Below are positions 22,616-33,659 of a stretch of DNA of 64,000 nucleotides, in pieces. The notes beneath the pieces are model-generated. The model had not been told where the DNA came from. It ran no database searches and saw only the letters and a program-made list of their open reading frames with translations. The DNA is taken from positions 141,559 to 205,558 of the forward strand of contig CALYLX010000023.1 in the NCBI GenBank assembly GCA_944990035.1, in the 5' to 3' direction. Source of the stretch: Clitopilus passeckerianus (lineage: Eukaryota > Basidiomycota > Agaricomycetes > Agaricales > Entolomataceae). Each line of letters begins with the position of its first letter. The first letter of the stretch is position 1. The position numbers were made by a program, and so were the translations under genes.

Positions 22616-23558
22616 ATGGTCGAGTCACAGGAGCGGACAAACTATTACACAATTTAACGATCTAGAGGGAGCTTTCAATGTGTTATTTATCCGGTTACCA
22701 CTGATCATCTACTTAACATATCATTGTACGATTCAACGTTTATTTAACAGAGATCTTACTTTGCACATCCCACCTTCGATTGGCAGAACAGTTTTCGACG
22801 ATCTCCAGGTTCCTGCACGAAGGCCAAGGCGTTCGTTGATGGATGGCCTCTACAATAGTTGCCTTGTGGACAAACGATGAAAGATAGGAGTCGGCCGATA
22901 TCATCAGCTTGTTCATCATGGATGTCGAATGTTCAATGTTTAAACCGTGATCATCAGCAATGATCTACAGAACACAATTGCCCGGAAAGACCTTGGCGCT
23001 CCCATCTGTACCTGCGGGTCCGGAGGACATTGATACCCATAACCACGACAGTGATTCACCGGACATTCGAGAAAGCATGCCGAATTGTTCATTCGAAGCG
23101 GTGTCCATTCTTAACAGATGTATATTGTGATTTGAGTGGGTAGGCTAATCTATGAATGCGAATGATACGTTACCAATGGACCAAAAGTACAAAGACAAGA
23201 GATGTGGGGATGCTACAAGTGATGGAGCTGTCTTCGCGAACACACGAAGGAAACCCTAGGGGAATGAGAAAGGAAGAAATGATGGAGGGAACGAAGGGTA
23301 TATAATATTTACAGGTGAAGACGAAGAGGAGGCTGCAAAATGTCGTGAAAATCATATCTGTACAGGAGCATATGTATAGGAAAGGCATATTGTATTTCAT
23401 GAGAGGTCATAAAGGAGTCAAAGTTGTTCAAACGACGGCCTTGGGTATCCAAGAAAGGAGGCCAGTCGACAGGGGTGGGCGAAATTGAATGGGATAAAAA
23501 TAATACAAGCAGAAGACATGGTGGAAGAAGATAAGTATGGGGGAGTGAAGCATCGAGA
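22616..23558. other. Intergenic, convergent gene ends
   Basis: Holds the 3' ends of the carboxypeptidase and the HMG-box gene. No coding region is supported; the 261-residue minus-strand ORF reaching into 23309-24094 is an out-of-frame shadow of the HMG-box gene. Confidence 0.55.
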
Positions 23559-25094
23559 TCAATACGTCGGCTGAACGAAATCCCCATGACCCATTTGCTG
23601 ATCGAAGTTGTAGTCGAAATTCTGGAGAGCAAACATGTCTTCGGGGAAACTGGACGCGTACGTGTCTTCGGAGGAAGAAATAAAAGGCGGGTAGAACATG
23701 TCGGTGGTGGGGCTTTCGACTGGGGTGGGGAGTTGGATAGAAGCGGTGTCGCTGCCAATAGGTAGTGACCAGAGGTCGCTGGAAGACCAGTTATTGAAGG
23801 ACGAAGAATATTGAGAGTCTCCGCTGGATTCAGGACCATGTTGCGATGTGTAGTCGGGGTACTGTAGGGACTGCGTCTCGAACAAGGTGGACCCTGCCGG
23901 TGGGGTCCAGGTAGGAGGATGCTGAGAGTCGGAAAGTTGACCATTCCAGTTGGCCAACGTCGAAGATGACATCGTGAGTGTTGGGGGGATGTAATCCGTG
24001 GATGAGGTTGCGATAGATAGGTTACTTGGCTCGCGGTACAGCTGAGGAGCACAAAGAGCGCCGCCAAGCGGCTCCTCCGGAGTATAATAACCATCGACGG
24101 TCTGCTGAAGAGATATGGTCAGTAAATTCCGCCCAGAAATTGAAAAAAAAATTGTACTAACATGCATGTAGCTTGCGCCGTAATTCTGATCCTCCCAGGT
24201 CAATGTGGAGTCCATTTCGTTGATTGGGGATCGAATGGAAGGCCGTCCCATAACCGAACGAGACCTCTTCATGTTCAGCTTAGGTCCGCCTAGGAACTGT
24301 GGCTGTTGACCATAAGGAAGGCTAGGGACAGACGCAGATCGACGGCGGCCAGCCTTCACAGAGGCCACATCGCCGGAAGGGGGTAAACAGGGTGAAGGAA
24401 GGGGGTTGAGTGAGAACTCTGGAGTTTCTGATGACAAAGGGTAGGATAAAGGGGAGGTGTAATCTGAGTCGTCTCCAAGAGTCGTCGGAGGGGGGGTGGG
24501 ATGAGCCGATTCGAAGAAGTCTGAGGGAGGTTTGTTCGATGAGAGGCTGCGTTTCTTTGAAGACTTTCGTTTGGCAGGTTTAAATCGATAGTTGGGGTAC
24601 ATTTTGGCATGCGCCTTCCTCTCGACGTCCGCGAGGTCGATGTAATACTTCTTTTCGTTTGGAGTGAGTGAATTCCACGCTTCAGCAGCCTTTTTCGACA
24701 CCGTCTTATCTGCTGGGGCAACCCCACGGAGACGACGAACCCGTTTCTTTTTTGGGTCACAGTTGAGTTTGGCGAAGTTGCAACGGAAGATGATGAAAGG
24801 GTTTCGAGGCCTTGCAACCCATTCGGGGTCACGACGTTGGTCCGGCTCGTCCTTGGAAGGCGCGTCAGAGCACGATTTGACTAGTGCAGGGGGTGTAGCA
24901 GGGGGAGAGCTCTTGTCATGGGGAGGGAAGTCGGAAATATGAGTCTGGTTGAGTGTCGTCACCAATGGTCGAAGGAGAGCAGCGTCGAGGATGATGTCGT
25001 CTTCCCCTTTGACGGGAGACCAGCCATAGACTTGCGACATTGAAGGAGTCATGTTCTGGGAGGGTTGGAAAATATTGCCCGATAAAATACCCAT
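23559..25094 (-). CDS. HMG-box transcription factor
   Basis: A nuclear DNA-binding protein with one HMG box at about residues 95-165: ARPRNPFIIFRCNFAK, then SKKAAEAWNSLTPNEKKYYIDLAD and KMYPNYRFKPAKRK, the typical three-helix box ending in a basic patch. The rest is Ser/Pro-rich and probably activating. The frame is open throughout, but 24161-24105 has perfect intron signals (GTTAGT..CTGACC..TTCAG, 57 nt) and is probably spliced, giving 492 residues. The start could be the Met at 25094 or the in-frame Met at 25052. Relatives in basidiomycetes include regulators of mating and development (Ste11/Prf1-type) and ROX1-like repressors; the sequence alone does not decide which. Confidence 0.85.
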   Translation of the reverse strand: MGILSGNIFQPSQNMTPSMSQVYGWSPVKGEDDIILDAALLRPLVTTLNQTHISDFPPHDKSSPPATPPALVKSCSDAPSKDEPDQRRDPEWVARPRNPFIIFRCNFAKLNCDPKKKRVRRLRGVAPADKTVSKKAAEAWNSLTPNEKKYYIDLADVERKAHAKMYPNYRFKPAKRKSSKKRSLSSNKPPSDFFESAHPTPPPTTLGDDSDYTSPLSYPLSSETPEFSLNPLPSPCLPPSGDVASVKAGRRRSASVPSLPYGQQPQFLGGPKLNMKRSRSVMGRPSIRSPINEMDSTLTWEDQNYGASYMHVSTIFFSISGRNLLTISLQQTVDGYYTPEEPLGGALCAPQLYREPSNLSIATSSTDYIPPTLTMSSSTLANWNGQLSDSQHPPTWTPPAGSTLFETQSLQYPDYTSQHGPESSGDSQYSSSFNNWSSSDLWSLPIGSDTASIQLPTPVESPTTDMFYPPFISSSEDTYASSFPEDMFALQNFDYNFDQQMGHGDFVQPTY

Positions 25095-26272
25095 TTATTA
25101 TGGCGGCCATTTGGGCCACCTGGAAGACGGACTGTGCGCTGCATTATTGTCAAAGGATAAATTCCTTTGCGAGATTGGAGATGCTTTGGCTTGGGTCGGC
25201 GGCCGTGTCGATCACGATCGAATCTCGCTGAACCAGTACGCTTGGTTCAATATTCCCCTTTTCAGTGCAAAATCGAGGGGTGTGACCTTGGGTGTGGCCC
25301 AATCCGGGGCAAATGAGATCCATCTCGCCTGACAATTGCACCCAGTGGCCTTTGTTGGGACCAATCACCCCAAACCGGAAACTGTGACGCTTTTACGTTC
25401 TATTAACTGAAGGCTTGTAAACGCCGCATTAGCCTCTTCTCGCCGATCCATGATTGTGAGTGCTATGCGCCACACTATGTTATCCCGAGTACGTGCGTAA
25501 AGGACACTTTCATTAACGCGGGAAAGGACTGTATTCACAAGGTATAATCTTGGTCGAGGGATGTTGAATTTTGATTGGGAAATTCACCGAAACAGAAAAT
25601 TTCAAATTTTTCTTTGCGCGGGAATTCTGATGATTTATTTGTGAAATTTCCTCCGGATCTCTCGTGAATCGAGCTTGCATTGTTACTCCAAAGCAGAAAT
25701 CGAAAAACGTAGCACTCCCATGAGCCACAATGCATGCCAAAGCTGTGGTATGAATTCGATTGGATGTTCCATGGAGAATTCGGTCTCTCACTTTGACCCC
25801 AAAACGGCTGATGACATGTGGTCGTTGCTTTGATGGAGATAAGCCTTCGAACCATCCCAATTTCAGCTCTCGTCCCTATTCTTTTCCATTTCTTTGGACC
25901 TACCGACGTGGGATTTAATCCACACCTCAGTTTCAGCTGGCTGACTGGCAGAAAGCATTCGTCTCGAGTGGTCGGAGTTGAATATCAGGAAATCAAAAAT
26001 GGATATTTCTTTCATATCCTAGCTTCATGCTGAAGGGCTTGAAAACGCTCGTACTGGCACGTTTGCGTCGCAGAATATAGTTCACACCCTCAAGATAGTT
26101 TGAGACGCAATCTCGAGACGGCCCCTTCGGCAAATTGGTTACTTGCCTTGATTACAGATTTACACTTCGTTGCTTTGATACCCGATAGGGACACTGTAAA
26201 CGCCGACGAGTAGCCAGCGTCGGCCTGAAACTGTTCTCTATCGTTCCCGCGAAGGTGTGCCAAGGTGTCCTG
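25095..26272. other. Intergenic, no gene recognised
   Basis: About 1.2 kb upstream of the HMG-box gene. ORFs are short and without family features. It probably includes that gene's promoter and the target site of the LINE fragment. Confidence 0.5.
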
Positions 26273-26284
26273 TTCTCCACTCTT
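26273..26284. repeat. Target-site duplication of LINE fragment, copy at poly(A) side (other copy 27063-27074)
   Basis: TTCTCCACTCTT occurs here, immediately before an 18-base T run, and again at 27063-27074. The last T overlaps the homopolymer, so the duplication is 11-12 bp. This is the signature of target-primed reverse transcription. Confidence 0.7.
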
Positions 26285-27062
26285 TTTTTTTTTTTTTTTT
26301 GGTGGAGCCGTTAAAGGTTCAGACAGCAGACAACGTCTGCTTCTTCGCCAGGCTGTGAAAAGGGAGTTGCACCCTTTGAGAAGAATTGAAGCCACCCCGG
26401 GGAAATGCGTTACGCACACCTCATGAAAGGTAGTGTGGGACTACGGTTTCACTGGTCGCCGAAGCTATCCCAGACCCCGTTTACCCACTAAAACCCCGGT
26501 CTGCCCTATCCAGTCTACGGGCAGATCTTCTTTGTTCGCAAGTACGCGGCCCCAGGCCCTGAGGACTTTGTTCTTTTGGAGGGCTCTTGGGCCAAACTTC
26601 TTTCTGTTTGTCATCAGGCTTTCTACTTTGAGCCTTATGTTTAGTTTTCGCATTAGCATCTTTTCGATTGATTTCTGTGTGTCGTATTTTTGTGGAATGC
26701 CATCGTTTTGGATTACTCTTGTACACCTTATACACCAGATCAGGTACGCCGCTTCGGAGACGAGAATCCTTTTGAGCCTTGCTTTTCCTTGATTCCGTTC
26801 ATCGTCTGGCGGCAGTGCGCATCCTAGGATTCCTGCTAGGCTTGGTTTGATCCATCTGCCGTACTCCGCTGGCCATATCTGTTTGGTTATTTCCCAAATG
26901 ATCTCCTGGCCCGGGGCGCGGCATTCCGTAAGGATGTGTTCCATTGACTCTGTTTCCGCGCAATGTTTACAAATTCCTCGGTCTTCATAGCCTCGGATAC
27001 TTTGCCACCACTCTCCTATCTTGTACGTGCCATGTATGCATTTCCTTATGAACTCGCGGTGC
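26285..27062 (-). mobile_element. 5'-truncated non-LTR retrotransposon (LINE) 3' end with poly(A)
   Basis: On the minus strand the remaining ORF (about 27062-26465) encodes the C-terminal end of a LINE ORF2. It starts at HREFIRKCIHGTYKIGEWW and contains the zinc-binding CKHCAETESMEHILTEC, as in Tad-like elements after the reverse transcriptase and RNase H region. A 3' UTR of about 160 bases and a poly(A) tail (T run 26283-26300 on the plus strand) follow. Flanking TTCTCCACTCTT repeats show the piece was inserted already truncated. It has no reverse transcriptase and cannot move. Confidence 0.8.
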
Positions 27063-27074
27063 TTCTCCACTCTT

Positions 27075-28318
27075 AGGTTACCGAAAGACGGGCCTGGGAC
27101 TCAATCGCCTATGGTACCGAGGAGGCTGAACACTAACCAGAGCTTAATTGCGTATTGAGCTCCGTAACCCATGTTATCTCGACCGAATTTCGGAGTAGGT
27201 TCGACTCGAATGATTCAGATTCGGGGGTCGTTGTATTGCTGCTTACAAAAGCTGCGGGACTGCCGGGTGATGTGCCTCGTGTAACGATGACCAGAGCAAT
27301 TTTGCCCATGTGAAGCGCATCTTGGGGAAGGACTAGAACGATAATAGCCGTACCGACTCGGCATCTGGCACAGATGGGGCAACTCATGCACGGTCGCACC
27401 CTTGATTTGGATCTGGGAGGAATATACCAGGCCCGCAATCTCTGAATGTGAGAATTTCAAAGACCACTTGCCATTCACCAAGCTTCAGAGATGTCGTAGC
27501 AATATTTTATACGTGTCGTCAGCAAACCCAAAATTGAGCCTGTAAGTCGCCGGCGGGAAGGGAGTGCCATTGAACTGAAGCCCGGTCTGATTTGAAAGGA
27601 AATTGTGTCGAGGAAGCCGATGAACGTGAGGTACTATGTTGCATCAAAAGTGGGTCCTTACTGATGGGTTGGAATCTTCGACCCTTGACAATTCGACATC
27701 AAAACATGAAATCTTTTGAGAACCAGTCGAGGCGAACTGGCGGGGTAGATATATCCAGAATCCGCGATTTCGAGGAATCGCAGTAGGACTAATTCCCAAG
27801 AAACACAAAGCAGAATATCTAGGGTACGAGAATTGGAAACTAGGCGCTCTTATTTGGCTGATCTTGTTGATCGGTTGCATGCGGAAAAGTAGCTTTGGGG
27901 TTCATCTGCGAGACCAGTAGCCCAGCGACTACGTCTGGGAAGCATCCTTCGATTGTATAGAACGTTCCCAGAAGAGATTAAGCAGAAGGCTGATTACTTG
28001 AATGCTCGCCGCGTCAGACGTTACGCTGAAAGGGCGTCCTTGAGCGGTCGTTGGAGCTCGATCCCGGATGTATTCACGCTCAATGACGGATAGCTGTATA
28101 GATTTATAGATATTCGTTGCATGGATCGTCCAAGCACGATAGATGGTATTCGAAGCTGATGAACTTGACGTGCGCTCGGAACCGGGAAACTCGTCAGGAA
28201 ATTCGGATTTAGGGCCGGTACGGCACAGTGCCTGGTCGCATAACTCAGGGATCGACCCGATTCGACCGCAGCTTCCAATGACTCGGTACTCACTCAGACG
28301 ATTTCGACCACCATTCAA
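27075..28318. other. Intergenic, no gene recognised
   Basis: Between the LINE fragment and the dehydratase. ORFs on both strands (for example minus 28318-27929) show no motifs or consistent splice structure. Confidence 0.45.
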
Positions 28319-29615
28319 ATGTCTAATGCATGGCTGAAAACGCCTCTGATTCGCTCATCTCGTCTGTCAGAACTTCTTGGTGCGGAAGTCTACCTCAAGC
28401 TTGAGGTAAGCTGCAGTTTGAACATCAATCAACCACAACGACGCTACCCAAGGATTACAGAACTTACAACCGTCTCATTCGTTCAAGTATCGTGGCGTCT
28501 CTCTGTTCTGTCAAAGGGCTAAGGAATCTCATGGGAGCTCGGTACATCTGGTGATTGCTTCAAGTGGTAATGGTGGTCTGGCAGCTGCATGTGCGGCCAA
28601 CGCTCTGGGGTTGAAATGTACTGTTTACCTACCGCATGGATCGACTCAGAGCACTGTGGAAATCATGAAGCGTCAGCATGCGGAAGTTGTGATTGTTTCA
28701 GGCATCACGTATTATGAAGCTCTTGCTACAGCCCAGATCGCAGTTGACAGCCTAGAGAACGCGTGAGTCCAGAGTACGATCTCTCGTTGATAACTGACAT
28801 GAATGGAGGTGGTAGTGTTATGGTCCCTACATACGACCACGAATCTGTCTGGGAAGGACATTCTTCTATGGTTGAAGAAATGACGGAGCAACTTGGGTCC
28901 AAACCTGACGCCATCTTCTGCAGTGTCGGGGGAGGCGGTTTGCTTGGAGGTTTGATTACAGGATGTAAGAAAGTTGGCTGGGACCATGGTACGCCCGACA
29001 GTCAGCTTTCGCCCGGTCCTTTCCTAATCACCAACTAGTCCCCATTATTGGTCTCGAGACCATGGGTTCGGATTGCTTTTACTGGACGACGGCTCTCAAC
29101 CGTGGCGAGGCTACTTCTGACAGTTTACCCGCGAATGTCACTGTGATGCACGACGAAGTTACTGGTCTCAAGCTGGCGCACTTCAGCCGTTTTACTTCTA
29201 GAGCATCTGCTTCCCTAGGTGCATCTCATCCTTCGGCGAAGGTGGTCAAGATGGGACTGGACTACCCTGGGGGCTTAACTTGTGTTCGAGTAACTGATGA
29301 ACTCGCGATAGAGGCCCTGCTGGCTTTCTCAGGTATGATACAAATTACATTCCACCTGGCAGAGCATTCATTCGCGTTCTAGATGATCACAAAATGCTTG
29401 TCGAGCTTGCTTGCTCAACAGCGTTTACGGCTGCTTACAACCCTCAACTTTTTGAAATGCTCGTACCGCAAAAAGCCGATAACGTCAGAACGGTGGTTTT
29501 TGTCGTAGATGGGGGGTTTAAAACGTCATTGGCCAGCATTGCGGAGTTGGGACAGATATTGAGGGAAAATGAGGGGACCAGGGCGTCTCTAGAATGGAAC
29601 GTATTGCCGTATTAG
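28319..29615 (+). CDS. L-serine/L-threonine dehydratase (PLP-dependent)
   Basis: Deaminates L-serine to pyruvate and L-threonine to 2-oxobutyrate. Five exons close to 362 residues: 28319-28405, 28461-28762, 28816-28988, 29039-29332 and 29383-29615. Fold-type II PLP enzyme features: TPLIRSSRLSELLGAEVYLKLE at the start, the PLP lysine in SHSFKYRG (about residue 37), the carboxylate-binding loop ASSGNGGLAAA, the phosphate-binding SVGGGGLLGG, and IIGLETMGSD. Length fits the short catabolic, unregulated type (yeast CHA1, mammalian SDS) without a C-terminal ACT domain. Cytosolic. Threonine deaminase of isoleucine synthesis is less likely because the regulatory domain is absent. Confidence 0.9.
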
Positions 29616-30253
29616 ACGCCAAGAATGCCGACATTATGAACTGGTTCAGACTCGATTCAGGGGCCCGAGAGAAAACGCCACCTTTCTAGGTTTGGATTTG
29701 CTGAGCCGCCCTGGCAGCCCCCAATTATGGGGCGAACTCAGGCTGAAATCGTCATCATGTCCAGGTTCGGTGACTCGTGAGGAAAATTAAGGTTAGTACG
29801 CTCGTTGGTAGCCTATCTATCAATCCCGGCCGGTGTAACCGTTCCTAATAAGTTCCTAGGCACCTCTGATTGTCAGGCCATCGAGTTAGTCAGAGGGTAC
29901 AGATTTCAATCATCCCTAGCCTGCCAGCTTATTTCCCGTCGCGCTTGTACAAGAATTACAACCAGGCAAGGGGGAATTTGAACTGTTATTTCTTGATTGG
30001 AGGAAATTCAGCGGGGCGGCGGCTCCGAGTCGGCTGCCGTGGTCGAGTCTGTTTTTGGAGTGCTCTTGGTATGTTCGATAGAAAGTGCCTAGAATCTAAT
30101 GGAAGGTGATTGCCCAAAATGGAACGAAGTGACTTCAACGAGAAACAGGCGCCCCCACGGTGGCGCAGCTCAAGTCAGACAAGGAAACCGAAGACGCAAT
30201 CTGCGTACAGCTCCGGCATCTAGTTGGGTGAACTGAAGCCCCAAGGTCCTATT

Positions 30254-30982
30254 TCAGACAGCGAACGGCATCCCAATCTCTTCAACATGCGGCGTGACCG
30301 AAATATATTCAGGAAAAGAAAGCGCAAGCTGATTCAATGTCGAGACACAATTGCGTAAAATTTCGTTTCTGATTGCCTTTCCCCGGGAATTCCAGATCCT
30401 TCCATAAGACAGGAAATCCCCTTGACTACTTGATGAAAAGTGAGTGTTATCAACGCGATCCTTCGACATAGAAATTTAAAATTATCACGAGAAAAATTCT
30501 AACAACACCTCTCACTTGCAACCCCATGATCTAATTCTTCCTCGCTGGATATCTCCAAATTTTACCTTGAGTTTTGACTGGCATCTTCGTTCGTTCGCCT
30601 TGTCTAAAGTCGCTGGAAGTTCGTCTGTCTCTGGCAGGTTCGCCGTATTGGGGTAGGCTACGTCATACCATGTGACCATATGCTCACCTGACTTACTAAC
30701 CAAAAAAGGAATGCTTCGATCACCACTCGCCAGATGGCAGCTCGCCCACTGAAGGGTCCGTTTTCCCAGCCGCCAGATGTAACTTGGTCCTTGCCTTCTC
30801 ATCGTCAACGACATCTATCTTTATACTTAACAGCAGGAAAGCTTTCTTCCAGGCTGTTTGCTGCTGTTCTAGAGGCTTAGCGTCGGCGATCAAGCAGTGG
30901 CCACGTTCTTGGTGACCCAAACAGCAACTTCGAGGCTTATCGAAACGACGACTCCTTCAGGACCCCCAATATCATCCTCCAT
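30254..30982 (-). CDS. Possible small gene, unresolved
   Basis: Several minus-strand pieces look coding in composition: an ATG at 30982 followed by MEDDIGGPEGVVVSISLE, an open stretch 30920-30720 (ADAKPLEQQQTAWKKAFLLL), another 30814-30512 with WYDVAYPNTANLPETDE, and a terminal piece 30469-30254 ending SFPEYISVTPHVEEIGMPFAV. I could not find a set of introns that joins them in frame, and no family is recognised. It may be a real multi-exon hypothetical gene, a relic, or chance. The remaining part of 29616-31010 shows nothing else. Confidence 0.2.
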
Positions 30983-31010
30983 CTGTGAGGTAGACTCCTA
31001 GAAACTCGCT

Positions 31011-31809
31011 ATGGAAGAAGACGTAGGAGTCTCTAGACGAGATACACCAAAAATCAATGGCTCGGTTGGAGGTTTGTGGTTGACATCAGGGATAGCGCCG
31101 TACTCATCCGGTTACTTCGACAGCATTTGTAGCAGTTATTGTCTGCCTGATACTGGTCATTCTAGCCTGCTCTGGAGCTATCCTATATCTCATTCGAGAG
31201 CAAAGGCGGCACGAGGCACAGCGGGTCCGATCCCGTAAACGAAGGCTTTACCAGGATCCTCCTGCTGCCCCAATACCAACTCAGGAAACAGACGGGACTA
31301 TCAATGCATGGCGGGATCGACTTTCCTCTCTCTTCCCAACGAATCCATTCGGAAGCACCAGATCACGCGAGGCAGGGCGTGGGCATGGCTGGATGCAAGC
31401 AGGTTCTGTCGACGACTGGGATGTCGAGATCGGGGAGTACGACACTCGCCACGACCATCCTTCCATTCTCCAAACGCCATCCAAAAGCCTCCCTCCCCGT
31501 GGAGGCACAGACACACCGGTCTCACGCAGTAATACCGCCTCCACGGCGAACAGTGTCCGCTTCGAGCTCCCTGCCATCCACGTTATGTCCAACTCCGATT
31601 TGAAAGCGTTACAAGCTCCAAATATACTGTCGCAATTCTCATCTCCCCCTTCATCACGACCAACGACTCCGATGCAGGTCCGAACATTATCTCCTGAACC
31701 AATGTCTCCTCACACACCCGACCATCCTGCTCGGATTTCAACGCCATCGTCTTTTGCACCGCGACATTCCAGCGGTTCCAGCGGAACTAAATTCATTGAG
31801 ATTCTATAA
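31011..31809 (+). CDS. Single-pass membrane protein, function unknown
   Basis: Two exons are proposed: 31011-31022 (four residues, MEED) and 31096-31809, joined by an intron with GTAGGAG..TTGAC..ATAG, giving about 241 residues. Residues about 14-38 form one strong hydrophobic segment (FVAVIVCLILVILACSGAIL), followed at once by an Arg/Lys-rich stretch (REQRRHEAQRVRSRKRR) that predicts a cytosolic C-terminus. The tail is Ser/Pro/Thr-rich and disordered, with DDWDVEI near its middle. The tiny first exon is inferred only because no ATG precedes the helix in its own frame; the second exon is well supported by its continuity. No family name is offered. Confidence 0.6.
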
Positions 31810-32132
31810 CGTTTTCTTTGCATTGACTGCCTCGCTTTTGCATCTCCCTGAAGTCTTATTTAATACAGTCCCAGAAGACATGTTGTACTTTATTTCTGCG
31901 TGGACCTCACTTTGTTTATTTTTATCCCGAACCCTGTACAATTGTTTCTTTGTGTACCCTTACCTTGTACTATTCCTGTACTTTGAACACTCTCGCAGCT
32001 ACCTGTATGTCTACCGGGCCCGTCTTATAGATGAGTCATGATCAAAAGATCGCAGTTACATGATTCTTATCGTATATATTGAGGCCAAAATGAGGAAGAC
32101 GGTCAAGCCTTACGTGGTTCCGAGTTCAAGTC
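31810..32132. other. Intergenic, 3' UTR of membrane protein and upstream region of esterase
   Basis: AT-rich sequence with a hydrophobic out-of-frame ORF (to 32041) that has no start of its own and is best read as untranslated. Confidence 0.5.
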
Positions 32133-33011
32133 ATGCAGAGTGACAAGACGATTATAATTCCTGCCAGAGAAACTCAGAAGGCTACCATCTTCTTTCTCCA
32201 TGTAAGAACCAGTCATACCTTCTAATTGGAGGTGTACTTGACGTTGGGAGCAGGGAATGTCCCATTTCAACACGAAATGGCGAGAAGTGGTTGAACAATC
32301 CTTAGTCCCAGAGCTCCCAAACGTCAAATGGGTCTTGCCTCAAGCGTAAGCCTCATCTTCCAACCGACGAAATCCTCTCATGAGGTCATTTCTAGCCTCG
32401 AGCGCCATGTGACATACGAGAGAGAAGCCGTCCCAAGCTGGTTCGACATGGTCCACCTCCCTCCCGAGCCGGAAGAGTATGAGGAGGCAGTGATCCACGA
32501 GTCCATCACGGCCATCGAGAATCTGATCGAGTCCGAGATCAAGCAGGCCAAAGCAGACAACAAGATCGCCCTCGTCGGCTTCAGCCAAGGCGCTGCCACC
32601 AGCATGATGACCGCCCTCAGGGCAACGCTTGACCTCGCCGCCGTGGTCAACCTCTGCGGCTGGATCCCTCCAAGGGCAGAGGCGGGCATTGTGAGTCCAT
32701 ATATGCTTTGATCTACCGCTATTTTCGTGGCATTGAGGAATTTACTTTTGCTTTCCCTGAATGATTAGAACGCTTTGACGAGCAAGCCGTTCCCGCCGTT
32801 GCTTTGGTGTCATGGGACTGCAGATAAGAAAATACCGATTTCATATCGAGATGATGCCCTGGCTGTTCTCAAGAGAAGGGGGGTGGCCGAAGATGGTCAA
32901 ATTGTCCTGAAGGTGTATGAGGGGTTGGAGCATACCACAAACGACGCCGAGATGGGCGATGTAGCACGCTGGCTGGATGACGTACTATTTGGTGACACTG
33001 ACAGAAAGTGA
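32133..33011 (+). CDS. Acyl-protein thioesterase / carboxylesterase-like alpha/beta hydrolase
   Basis: A phospholipase/carboxylesterase-family serine hydrolase of the type that removes palmitate from proteins. Four exons close to 232 residues: 32133-32201, 32254-32345, 32396-32690 and 32769-33011. The nucleophile is in VGFSQGAATSM (about residue 116), the acid in CHGTADKKIP, and the histidine in YEGLEHTTND, so the triad is complete. PSWFDM is also conserved. After LH the usual LGD loop of the HGLGDTG oxyanion segment is missing: the best splice gives FFLHGMSHFNTKW. The intron there (GTAAGA..CTTGAC..GCAG) is canonical, so the difference looks genuine rather than a missed exon. Cytosolic. Substrate is uncertain because of this change. 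Confidence 0.8.
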
Positions 33012-33659
33012 CAATTAGTGCGAGAGGAATGACAATAATAATTCGAGATTATCGACGATGAAAGGTTAATAGATGTGAGTTTGGTGGAGCAAAGTAGGGG
33101 GTAAGATCAAGATAGTCCTGTCAGATGCCTACAGATGCGCCCCAAAACCCCGGGAGGGTAATCAGATAATTCTATAGACGCCGTTAGAGACCGGACAGAG
33201 AATACTTACCGAGGGGAGAAGTGGAGCTCAATAACACACCGATGCGAAGGAGAAAATGTGTAGCTTATTCCATTATAGCGTAGCGACTGCGACGCCGTCG
33301 GGGTACAAGTAAATGAGAAATGAGGCACGACTGATTTATACCAATGGTAATGCAGCGAACCAAACTATGTTACAACAGGCAGAAAACAACGTGAACTAGA
33401 GAATTATTGCAGTTTGCGAAAGCGAGTTGGGTAAAGGATGATGAAAGAGGATTGCAGGATATGGATAACAATGAAACGGCGATGGGAAAAATGAAATGAA
33501 ACCGAATATTCGGTGAATTAAGACAGATGAATATGGTATCTTGAAGACCGACCAGCATAACCCGAATTAGGGCAAATTCATAACTTCTCCATATGTGTGC
33601 CCGTGAAATACCCTAAAAGCCCGGAAAAGAGACCAATCCTAGGAATGGAGGGTCGAGAA
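33012..33659. other. Intergenic between convergent genes
   Basis: Contains only 3' flanks of the esterase and the PP2C gene. No ORF with coding character. Confidence 0.55.

Noticed and set aside
23309..24094. 261-codon minus-strand ORF
   Set aside because: It overlaps the HMG-box gene in another frame, is Pro/Ser/Leu-rich without motifs, and ignores that gene's intron.
31754..32041. Hydrophobic 95-codon ORF that looks like a multi-pass membrane protein
   Set aside because: It begins inside the preceding coding region out of frame and continues through AT-rich 3' flank; hydrophobicity follows from T-rich codons.
20693..33011. Secondary-metabolite cluster suggested by monooxygenase, SDR and Old Yellow Enzyme in one window
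   Set aside because: The genes are tens of kilobases apart, mixed with housekeeping genes, and no polyketide, terpene or peptide synthase is present.
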